This document shows, in pieces, positions 1 to 5,099 of a stretch of 5,099 nucleotides of DNA. Made by a program: the position numbers and the translations under genes. Numbering within the stretch: the stretch's first letter is position 1; each line of letters opens with the position of its first letter. This stretch comes from Pyrinomonadaceae bacterium (lineage in GTDB: Bacteria > Acidobacteriota > Blastocatellia > Pyrinomonadales > Pyrinomonadaceae), in contig JAICPV010000213.1 of assembly GCA_025929655.1 (NCBI GenBank), positions 1 to 5,099 on the forward strand. The letters are read 5' to 3'. Below the pieces are notes generated by a model. It worked only from the letters and a program-made list of their open reading frames with translations. It was not told the origin of the DNA and searched no databases.

Positions 1-412
1 CGTCGAAGGAGCGGGTGCCGCAGGTGTTGCGGCTTTATTGGCAAAGAAGGTGAAATTGTCGGAAGCCGACGTTGTTTGTTCGGTCCTGGCGGGTGGCAAC
101 ATCGACGGGAATCTGCTCGCACGCGTGCTTGAACAAGTGATGGTGCGGCAGGGGCGTTACGTCGTTTTCAAGCTGCTTGTACTCGACCGTCCGGGATCGC
201 TGGCAGCGATGCTGGCATCGGTTGCCGAATCAGGGGCGAACGTGATCGAAGTGAATCATCAGCGAGCGATCTGGCTGGCGCCGCTTGGGTACACGGGCAT
301 CGAGATCATCCTGGAAGTCCGCGACGAGCGGCACGCGCGCGATGTTCATAAGCATCTCGAAGACGCAGGCTACCACGTAGAGCGAGAAGGGCAGGGCGAA
401 TGGGAAGAGTAG
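1..412 (+). CDS. ilvA: Threonine ammonia-lyase (threonine dehydratase), C-terminal part, 5' end outside window
   Basis: This is the last 136 residues of a PLP-dependent threonine dehydratase, which deaminates L-threonine to 2-oxobutanoate, the first step of isoleucine synthesis, in the cytoplasm. The frame is open from base 2 to the TAG at 410-412. The TTG at base 38 is an internal Leu codon, not a start, because the reading frame continues to the left edge with a typical EGAGA motif (residues 2-6 of the fragment). The family glycine loop, usually SGGN, appears as AGGN near residue 34. A linker (MVRQGRY) then leads into one ACT domain, with the hallmark DRPGSLAAML near residue 62, an NVIEVNHQR strand, and a closing LEDAGYHVE. 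A single ACT domain suggests the medium-length (about 400-residue) ilvA form rather than the long E. coli IlvA with two regulatory domains. ACT domains in this family usually bind an amino-acid effector; which one cannot be read here. The stop lies one base from the stop of the opposing gene. Confidence 0.93.
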   Translation, partial: VEGAGAAGVAALLAKKVKLSEADVVCSVLAGGNIDGNLLARVLEQVMVRQGRYVVFKLLVLDRPGSLAAMLASVAESGANVIEVNHQRAIWLAPLGYTGIEIILEVRDERHARDVHKHLEDAGYHVEREGQGEWEE

Positions 413-413
413 C

Positions 414-1784
414 CTATTTCCTTTGGAGATCTTCTGTGTAGAGCGCCTTGTAGATCCGGTAATTGTTCATCACCTTCAAAACGTAGTTCTTAGTCTCCGC
501 AAATCCTACTTCCGAAGTAAAAACACCGGGATCCTTCGGTTTAGAGCGGTTCAGCCAGCGGTGTGCATTGTCTTCGCCACCGTTGTAGCTCGCGGCGATC
601 GCCTCGTACATTCCTCCGAATTCCTTTTTGAGAAAGGCGACGTATTCGGCGCCGAGAGCGATATTCACCGACGGCCTGTAGAGATCGTCAGGCTGAAGGT
701 TTGGGTAACCGGCGGCGTCTTTGTACTTTATTGCCGTGTCGTAAACAAGCTGCAAAAGCCCTCGTGCGCCAGCGGGCGATTTTGCTCCCGGCTTAAAGAC
801 GCTTTCTTGTTTCATGATCGCTAGCAGAAAACGGGGATCGATATTCCGCTTTTTCGATTCGCGTAAAAGGTCTGTGAGGTACATTACCGGCGAGTCGGCG
901 ATCTGCTTAGAGGTAAGCGGCGCCGGGATGTGCATTTTCGCTCCGCCTTTCGCCAAACGTTCGGAAGCAAGCCCGCCGAAATAGGAAGCGTAGCTGTTCC
1001 CGATCGATCCGTACGTGTCCATTGCGTCCTGCTTTCTGCCGGCCTTTTCCAGCGCGAGGCCCTTTAGATATCTGACCTCGTCCAAACTGGTCATCGATGC
1101 CCGGAATGAGGCGGACCGCGAAAGTGCATCTGCCGCGGCGGCGGCCTGGGGCCAGCGTTCACGGAAGATCTCCATTCTTAATCGTGCGTGCAGCGCATTC
1201 GTTTCGGTCGGCGTGGAGTCGAAGCGCGACACGGTTTTTTCAACCCATGCGTCTGCTTCGTCGTACATTCCTGCCTCGCGGTATGCGTCGATCGTATTCA
1301 AATGAGCAGAATCGATCCGCTCGCCATTCGGGAACATCGAAATGTACTGTTCGTAGGTTTTCGCGGCTTCGAGGTTCTTACCGAGCCGAACGTACGAAGC
1401 TCCTTTGAACGCAAGGCCCTCACGCCCATCCTTCGTGTTCAGATGGTCTTTCGTCAGCCTTTCGAACCACTCTACCGACTTGTCGTACTGTCGCTCCCAC
1501 ATGAACGACCTGGCTATGCCGAAAAGCGCTTTCGGAACACCGGTGTCGGCCGGATAAACTTCGAGCACCTTCATCCAATGCGCGCGCGCTTCGGGAAAAA
1601 GGCGGTTGGACGAATATGTTTCCGCGCGCGAGAGATGCTCCGCGGCAGCCAGCGTCGGGATGTCTCCGCCTTTGCTGAAGACATCCTGTTCGCGGATCTG
1701 TCTCAAAGCAGAATCGGAACGCTGGCAAACAATCGGGGTAAGTGCTGCAAAGAATATGATCGAAAACGCTAATACGTGATTCAT
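414..1784 (-). CDS. Secreted lytic transglycosylase, Slt70-like, with TPR/superhelical N-terminal region
   Basis: This 456-residue protein should cleave the MurNAc-GlcNAc bond of peptidoglycan with 1,6-anhydro product formation, in the periplasm. Numbering is from the ATG at 1784. Residues 4-20 form a hydrophobic signal sequence (LAFSIIFFAALTPIV). It ends in Cys, but PIVC is not a good lipobox, so I favour ordinary secretion. Residues about 47-265 are helical TPR-like repeats, for example YDKSVEWFERL, LEAAKTYEQYISMFP and MYDEADAWVEK. The C-terminal SLT domain spans about 310-450: KQESVF with catalytic Glu327, then SPAGARGLLQL (the family usually has GLMQ), NIALGAEY, ASYNGGEDNAHRW and the closing ETKNYVLKV. 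The protein is shorter than E. coli Slt70 (about 645 residues) but has the same order of parts. A TTG 30 bases upstream (1814) would add ten residues. I prefer the ATG because the candidate -10 box at 1817-1822 would leave no leader for the TTG. No clear Shine-Dalgarno is visible. The gene is transcribed divergently from the isomerase operon. Confidence 0.93.
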   Translation of the reverse strand: MNHVLAFSIIFFAALTPIVCQRSDSALRQIREQDVFSKGGDIPTLAAAEHLSRAETYSSNRLFPEARAHWMKVLEVYPADTGVPKALFGIARSFMWERQYDKSVEWFERLTKDHLNTKDGREGLAFKGASYVRLGKNLEAAKTYEQYISMFPNGERIDSAHLNTIDAYREAGMYDEADAWVEKTVSRFDSTPTETNALHARLRMEIFRERWPQAAAAADALSRSASFRASMTSLDEVRYLKGLALEKAGRKQDAMDTYGSIGNSYASYFGGLASERLAKGGAKMHIPAPLTSKQIADSPVMYLTDLLRESKKRNIDPRFLLAIMKQESVFKPGAKSPAGARGLLQLVYDTAIKYKDAAGYPNLQPDDLYRPSVNIALGAEYVAFLKKEFGGMYEAIAASYNGGEDNAHRWLNRSKPKDPGVFTSEVGFAETKNYVLKVMNNYRIYKALYTEDLQRK

Positions 1785-1816
1785 AAAACGAAGGGAAAGC
1801 AAGGGTGTGCTCAAAC

Positions 1817-1846
1817 AGGATACCTGAAAGTTAGAGTCGGCGGCAA
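1817..1846 (-). promoter_or_regulatory. Candidate sigma70-type promoter for the lytic transglycosylase gene
   Basis: Reading the minus strand, TTGCCG (1846-1841) is followed after 18 bases by TATCCT (1822-1817). Each matches four of six bases of the TTGACA and TATAAT consensus. Transcription would start near 1810, giving a leader of about 26 bases to the ATG at 1784. The -10 lies inside a short inverted repeat, CAGG-ATA-CCTG (1816-1826), whose four-base arms are too short to call an operator. This is inference from position and consensus only. Confidence 0.4.
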
Positions 1847-1900
1847 TTTTCTTCGTTGCTTGCTGAATGCGCCGTGCGGATGCGTATGCGCCGGGCCGCG

Positions 1901-1909
1901 TGCTATCCT
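1901..1909 (+). promoter_or_regulatory. Candidate extended -10 promoter for the isomerase/dehydrogenase operon
   Basis: TGC followed by TATCCT (hexamer at 1904-1909) resembles an extended -10 element. A transcript would begin around 1916, leaving a leader of roughly 19 bases before the ATG at 1935. No good -35 is present at 16-18 bases upstream (the sequence there is GC-rich, around ATGCGTAT). The same TATCCT hexamer occurs in the candidate promoter on the opposite strand. The rest of this 150-base intergenic region (1785-1934) shows no long inverted repeat, terminator or riboswitch-like fold that I can recognise. Confidence 0.3.
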
Positions 1910-1934
1910 TTGGATTGTTTTTTGCCGGACGACT

Positions 1935-2798
1935 ATGAAAATCGCATTCAACGGCGCGACGACGATGACCGCCGACCTCGAAACCGACATTCGCGCGGCG
2001 GCCGCGGCGGGATACGACCTCATCGAGCTTCGGTCGAACAAGCTTTACGATTATCTAGAAACACATTCGGTAAGCGATCTAACGGGTTTGCTTGAGGAAA
2101 CCGGTATCGGCGTGCTCTCGATCAATACTTTGGAGCACATTACCTGGCGCTCGGCGGAGGATCATGCCGCTATAAAAGCCGAATGCGCGAAACTGAGCGA
2201 CATTTCCGCCGCGATCGACTGCCCTTATGTCCTCTCCGTTCCTGGTTCACTACGACAGGGGCCGAAGACCGAAGTCGAAACGATCGAAGAATCTGTTCGC
2301 GTTCTGAACGAGCTTGCTGATATCGCTGAACCGTTTGGGATAAAGATCGGTTTCGAATTTCTTGGCGAAGCCGGGAATTCGGTGCAGACCCTTGACCTAG
2401 GAAGCCGGATCGTCGATCTCGTCAACCGCGACAGCGTAGGAAACGTGATGGACACTTATCATTTTTATGTCGGAGGGTCCTCGTTCGAAGCGATCGATCG
2501 GCTCGATCCGGCGAAGCTTTTTATATTTCACATCAACGACGCTGAGGACCTTCCGAAAAAGCAATTGAACGATTCGAAACGCCTTTATCCCGGACTCGGC
2601 GTTCTCCCCCTCAAAAAGATCAAGGCTCACCTTGACGATATCGGTTACGACGGCCCGGTGAGCGTCGAGATTTTTCGACCTGAGTATTGGGAGCAGGACC
2701 CGTACGAAGTTGCGCGCTACGCGAAAGAAGCGACCGAGAGAGTTTTGGGTCTCGGGCAACACGCCGCCGGCGGCACCATGGTAAATGGGCAAAATTAA
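1935..2798 (+). CDS. iolI: IolI-like sugar phosphate isomerase/epimerase (inosose isomerase-like TIM barrel)
   Basis: This 287-residue cytoplasmic protein belongs to the AP-endonuclease-2/xylose-isomerase-like TIM-barrel family. It resembles Bacillus subtilis IolI (278 residues), which isomerises 2-keto-myo-inositol to 1-keto-D-chiro-inositol. The resemblance, from memory of that sequence, runs the full length: N-terminal KIAFNGATT, then GYDLIELR, LNELADIAEPFGIKIGFEF, VNRDSVGNVMDTYHF, LFIFHINDAEDLP and VSVEIFRPEYW. The four divalent-metal ligands of the fold appear to be Glu141, Asp173, His199 and Glu245, each one position off the IolI numbering. The frame is open upstream to 1776, but the ATG at 1935 begins exactly at the family N-terminus (first beta strand). 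Only a weak GGA (1927-1929) lies in front of it. The last 14 bases overlap the dehydrogenase gene, implying co-transcription and probably translational coupling. The family fit is strong. The substrate is inferred, since related TIM barrels act on other keto-sugars. Confidence 0.85.
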   Translation: MKIAFNGATTMTADLETDIRAAAAAGYDLIELRSNKLYDYLETHSVSDLTGLLEETGIGVLSINTLEHITWRSAEDHAAIKAECAKLSDISAAIDCPYVLSVPGSLRQGPKTEVETIEESVRVLNELADIAEPFGIKIGFEFLGEAGNSVQTLDLGSRIVDLVNRDSVGNVMDTYHFYVGGSSFEAIDRLDPAKLFIFHINDAEDLPKKQLNDSKRLYPGLGVLPLKKIKAHLDDIGYDGPVSVEIFRPEYWEQDPYEVARYAKEATERVLGLGQHAAGGTMVNGQN

Positions 2799-3753
2799 GA
2801 TCGGGATCGTCGGTACCGGCTACATCGGAAACGTACACGGGCGAATCTTCGCGCGCGACGATCGGGTAGAGATCTCGGCGCTTTACGACATTATCCTGGA
2901 ACGGGCCGAAATGGCGTCGAAAGCTGTTGGCGGCAAAGTGTGTTCTTCTCGCGACGAATTGATGGCGAACTGTGACGCGGTCCTGGTTTGCGCCCCGAAC
3001 AAGACGCATAAAGAGATCGCACTGCACGCGATCGCCGAGGGAAAGCACGTATTCTGCGAAAAGCCCTTTACGATAGGTGCCGAAGATGCGAAAGAATTGC
3101 GGGATGCCGCGAATTCTAGCAAAGGCGTGTTTCAGGTGGGTTTCAATCGTCGTTTCGCTCCCGTTTATCAGAAACTCCGCGAGTTGTTGAACTCAAACCG
3201 GCCGCATTCCGCGCACATCAAGATGAACCGCGGCGAGCTGCTGAACCCCGAATGGACAGGCGATGTTAACGTGACGGGCGGCTTTCTCTACGAGACGACG
3301 ATCCACCTTTTCGACATGATGCGGTTCCAGTTCGGCGAGATTACGGAACTGAATGGTTATGGATCGCAGCACGAATATCCGGAGCTGGACGAGTTTTCAA
3401 TCATTTTCAAATTCGAAAGCGGCTTTCACTGCACATTTGCCTCTTCATCAGACGCGAGCTGGCATTTTCCATTTGAAAGGATCGAAGTTTTCTGCCATCA
3501 CCGTACGATAATGACCGAGGAGATGGAACGGCTTCACGATTCCAAAGGGATCGATCCTAATTTTGATACCCACTCATTCCATATGTTCGAGAAGGAAGAA
3601 AAATGGGGATACGTGCAGGAGGATCGCGCGTTCGTTGACGCCATCCTGAACGAAACGCCGCCGCTGGTCTCCGCCGATGACGGCTTCAGATCGGTCGAAA
3701 TCGTCGAGGCCGTTTACTCCGCCATTCGATCCGGCGAAAGCGTCCGATTCTAA
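2785..3753 (+). CDS. Gfo/Idh/MocA family NAD-dependent oxidoreductase (inositol 2-dehydrogenase-like)
   Basis: This 322-residue cytoplasmic enzyme should oxidise or reduce a cyclic polyol or sugar hydroxyl using NAD(H). The Rossmann domain (1-120) has GTGYIG at residues 10-15, and Asp35 closes the second strand (ALYD), as in NAD-preferring IolG of B. subtilis. CEKPF at 91-95 carries the catalytic Lys93, and QVGFNRRFAPVY (117-128) is the usual family signature. In the C-terminal alpha/beta domain, GGFLYETTIHLFDMMR (165-180) places His174 where the catalytic His lies. The Asp four residues before it in IolG is Glu170 here. The middle of the C-terminal domain (about 225-275) is rich in His and aromatic residues. 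The ATG at 2785 fits the family start. It lies inside the end of the isomerase gene, with no strong Shine-Dalgarno, so re-initiation by coupled ribosomes is likely. The partner isomerase favours inosose/inositol or keto-sugar chemistry. Glucose-fructose oxidoreductase-like or other polyol substrates remain possible. Confidence 0.88.
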   Translation: MGKIKIGIVGTGYIGNVHGRIFARDDRVEISALYDIILERAEMASKAVGGKVCSSRDELMANCDAVLVCAPNKTHKEIALHAIAEGKHVFCEKPFTIGAEDAKELRDAANSSKGVFQVGFNRRFAPVYQKLRELLNSNRPHSAHIKMNRGELLNPEWTGDVNVTGGFLYETTIHLFDMMRFQFGEITELNGYGSQHEYPELDEFSIIFKFESGFHCTFASSSDASWHFPFERIEVFCHHRTIMTEEMERLHDSKGIDPNFDTHSFHMFEKEEKWGYVQEDRAFVDAILNETPPLVSADDGFRSVEIVEAVYSAIRSGESVRF

Positions 3754-3777
3754 TTTTCTTTCGGAAACTTTGTAAAG

Positions 3778-3797
3778 TAATATTCGTTTGAAAGGTG
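3778..3797 (+). promoter_or_regulatory. Candidate -10 box and Shine-Dalgarno for the zinc-ribbon gene
   Basis: In the 51-base gap after the dehydrogenase gene, TAATAT (3778-3783) is close to the -10 consensus. The -35 position 17 bases upstream reads only TTTCTT. AAAGGTG (3791-3797) is a usable ribosome binding site with seven bases to the TTG at 3805, and it supports that start over the ATG at 3820, which is 22 bases away. No terminator hairpin is visible in the gap, so read-through from the upstream operon is also possible. Confidence 0.35.
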
Positions 3798-3804
3798 CGG
3801 GCAA

Positions 3805-4269
3805 TTGGCCAAAGCGAATATGATCCTCTGCCAAAATTGCGGAAAAGGAAACTCCGAAGAGAGCCAGTTTTGCCGTTTTTGCGGAGCCAGAATGGTCGTG
3901 CGCCAAGCCGTGCAGGAGTATCAGCCTCCTCGGCCATATGCGTGGAAAACCGACGAATTTCAAACGCAGAACGAGGCAAGCGTTGCCCAAACCGCAGATC
4001 ATGTTGTCACGCCAAACCAGCAAATTGCGCCTCAGGCGTTTTACGCGCCGGCGATGATGGCGTACCACGGCCCGCAGGACATGACCGGCCGGTATCGATG
4101 CCCTACTTGCGGCACGAATTACCTGCCTTTGGTTGAACGTCGCGTCTCGCCCGCCGGGTGGATCACATTTTCGTTGCTGCTTGTCTTTACTCTGATCTTC
4201 TTTTGGGTCGGGCTTCTGATGAAGGAGGACGTAGCCATCTGTCCGATCTGCAAGCGGCGGGTCAATTAA
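3805..4269 (+). CDS. Small membrane-associated double zinc-ribbon protein, LITAF-like C-terminal ribbon
   Basis: I do not recognise a specific function. This 154-residue protein has an N-terminal zinc ribbon typical of bacterial zinc_ribbon proteins: CQNC (Cys9, Cys12) and CRFC (Cys23, Cys26), followed by GAR. Residues 35-92 are a Pro/Gln/Ala-rich, probably disordered linker. A second pair of CxxC knuckles follows: CPTC (Cys99, Cys102) and CPIC (Cys146, Cys149). Between them lies a 21-residue hydrophobic stretch (about 118-138) that starts at Gly-Trp and ends before KED. A CxxC-hydrophobic-CxxC order is the layout of eukaryotic LITAF domains, in which one zinc is bound by both ends and the hydrophobic part dips into the membrane. 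The His that usually precedes the last LITAF knuckle is absent here. The start is TTG at 3805, chosen for its Shine-Dalgarno; ATG at 3820 would remove five residues and no motif. The gene follows the dehydrogenase by 51 bases but shows no functional link to it. Confidence 0.85.
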   Translation: MAKANMILCQNCGKGNSEESQFCRFCGARMVVRQAVQEYQPPRPYAWKTDEFQTQNEASVAQTADHVVTPNQQIAPQAFYAPAMMAYHGPQDMTGRYRCPTCGTNYLPLVERRVSPAGWITFSLLLVFTLIFFWVGLLMKEDVAICPICKRRVN

Positions 4270-4270
4270 T

Positions 4271-5099
4271 TCAGCGGTAATAATATCCTTTCGGGTGTTC
4301 GATCTTTACTTCGCGGTTGGTGCTCGTCACATTCACCTTGTAATACCCTTTCTTCATATTTCCAGAAAGATACGACAGCAGGAACTGCCGCCCAAACAAC
4401 AGATTTAACTGTTTCATGATCGGCTCGAAATTTATCGGCGTGATCGTGCCGCCAATAAACGAACGGCCGCCGGTCTCGTCCGCAATGCTGGCGAGAGAGG
4501 CCTGTCCGTTCATCAGGCCGAAGGACACATTAGTGTTGCCGGACCTCTGCGCGTAGACGGGATAGATAGCGACGCTTTTTCGCTGTGCTTTAAGGATCGC
4601 CTTTTGCAGAGCCAAACTCTGGCTGGGTGACGATGCTGAAATGCCGTTGGAAAGATCCAGGCCGTCTGAGATCAACAGGATCGCTCGTCGCCCGGCGGGA
4701 AGCGCGTCGAATTTATCCAAGGTTTCCGAAACACCATCGTACGGGCTCCGTGGGGCTGCGGAAGGGCTCCCGAAAATGATCCGGAACGATCGAGCCGCTT
4801 TGCTCAGGTCCTCGGTAAAACGTTGGCGAATATCAAGCGAACCTCCGTTCAAATACGCGATCATCACACGCGAACCTTGCGGCAAATTTTGAACGAACTG
4901 TGCGAGGTCCCGGATCTTGAGATTTAGATCCGAGGAAAGGTCATCCTGCAAAAGAATGGCAAGCGAGAGCGGAACATCCACGCGGCTGCGTATGGAAAGG
5001 ATCGTCTGTTCCTCGTTGTTCTCGCGCACGATCAATCGGTCGATCTGAAGCATTTCCTCGGCCTGAGCCTGCTTCAATTCTTCTTTCGTGTAGATCGAA
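4271..5099 (-). CDS. VWFA-related acidobacterial domain protein, C-terminal part, 5' end outside window
   Basis: The frame is open from the right edge (last full codon at 5096-5098) to the TGA at 4271-4273, giving 275 visible residues. The TTG at 5077 is an internal Leu codon. The protein fits the VWFA-related family that is abundant in Acidobacteriota and mostly of unknown role. Full members normally begin with a signal peptide and are exported; that part is beyond the window. The von Willebrand A fold covers most of the fragment. The first strand and metal loop are LAILLQDDLSSDLN (residues about 46-59), then LPQGSRVMIAYLNG, then a Pro/Ser-rich loop, and LPAGRRAILLISDGLD (about 133-148), whose SDG is the typical late MIDAS segment. 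The end, FLLSYLSG...GYYKVNV and EHPKGYYYR, matches the usual family C-terminus (a G-Y-Y-x-V strand and a terminal GYY). The first MIDAS loop is degenerate (see findings). The gene is convergent with the zinc-ribbon gene, with one base between stops. Confidence 0.85.
   Translation of the reverse strand, partial: SIYTKEELKQAQAEEMLQIDRLIVRENNEEQTILSIRSRVDVPLSLAILLQDDLSSDLNLKIRDLAQFVQNLPQGSRVMIAYLNGGSLDIRQRFTEDLSKAARSFRIIFGSPSAAPRSPYDGVSETLDKFDALPAGRRAILLISDGLDLSNGISASSPSQSLALQKAILKAQRKSVAIYPVYAQRSGNTNVSFGLMNGQASLASIADETGGRSFIGGTITPINFEPIMKQLNLLFGRQFLLSYLSGNMKKGYYKVNVTSTNREVKIEHPKGYYYR

Noticed and set aside
423..1772. Several plus-strand open frames (423-824, 1015-1305, 1097-1408, 1188-1772) across the transglycosylase gene
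   Set aside because: They lie antisense to a gene with clear domain motifs, have Arg/Ser/Cys-rich compositions typical of shadow frames, and carry no recognisable motifs.
1725..1784. Lipoprotein signal at Cys20 of the transglycosylase
   Set aside because: The residues before Cys are P-I-V. A lipobox normally needs a small residue (Gly/Ala/Ser) just before Cys.
1785..1814. TTG at 1814 as the transglycosylase start
   Set aside because: There is no ribosome binding site in front of it and it sits directly against the candidate -10 box. It would supply an Arg for the signal peptide n-region, so it is not fully excluded.
1776..1934. In-frame upstream extension of the isomerase gene (53 extra residues)
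   Set aside because: The extension is Cys/Gly-rich, unlike the family, and overlaps the transglycosylase start. The ATG at 1935 coincides with the conserved first beta strand.
1785..1934. Riboswitch, small RNA or long operator in the divergent intergenic region
   Set aside because: I could find only a four-base-arm inverted repeat and no stable long stem or known riboswitch core.
3763..3788. ECF sigma-type promoter (GGAAAC, 16 bases, CGTT) before the zinc-ribbon gene
   Set aside because: The spacing resembles ECF promoters, but the implied transcript start near 3795 would cut the Shine-Dalgarno at 3791-3797. The match is short enough to be chance.
2397..4068. Minus-strand open frames within the isomerase, dehydrogenase and zinc-ribbon genes (2397-2792, 2620-3048, 3574-4068)
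   Set aside because: They are complementary to well-supported coding regions and show no family signature or ribosome binding site.

Overview
The window looks like ordinary chromosomal DNA from an acidobacterium, probably of the Blastocatellia/Pyrinomonadaceae kind. The main pointer is the partial gene at the right end. It encodes a protein of the VWFA-related family that is expanded in Acidobacteriota. Moderate GC (a little over half by eye), TTG as a possible start codon and weak ribosome binding sites fit but do not prove this. I see no mobile element, CRISPR array, tRNA, rRNA or obvious sign of horizontal transfer. Coding density is very high.

Layout: (1) bases 1-412, plus strand, the 3' end of a threonine ammonia-lyase with its C-terminal ACT domain. 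(2) 414-1784, minus strand, a secreted TPR-containing lytic transglycosylase of the Slt70 type, convergent with the first gene and one base away. (3) 1785-1934, a 150-base divergent intergenic region with a candidate promoter for each side. (4) 1935-2798 and 2785-3753, plus strand, a two-gene operon with a 14-base overlap: an IolI-like TIM-barrel sugar/inosose isomerase and a Gfo/Idh/MocA NAD-dependent oxidoreductase. (5) 3754-3804, a short gap with a candidate -10 box and Shine-Dalgarno. (6) 3805-4269, plus strand, a small double zinc-ribbon protein whose second ribbon is split by a hydrophobic segment, as in LITAF domains. (7) 4271 to the right edge, minus strand, the C-terminal part of the VWFA-related protein, again one base from its convergent neighbour.

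The only clear functional unit is the isomerase/dehydrogenase pair. In known inositol metabolism a Gfo/Idh/MocA dehydrogenase oxidises an inositol to a ketone (inosose) and IolI moves the keto group, so the pair could interconvert inositol stereoisomers. The rest of an iol pathway is absent from this window, and a keto-sugar pathway acting on other glycosides is an equally reasonable reading. The other genes are housekeeping (amino-acid metabolism, cell-wall turnover) or of unknown role. I did not find a convincing undescribed system. The best leads are the LITAF-like zinc-ribbon protein, the altered catalytic residue in the dehydrogenase, the degenerate metal site in the VWA protein, and the two one-base convergent junctions.
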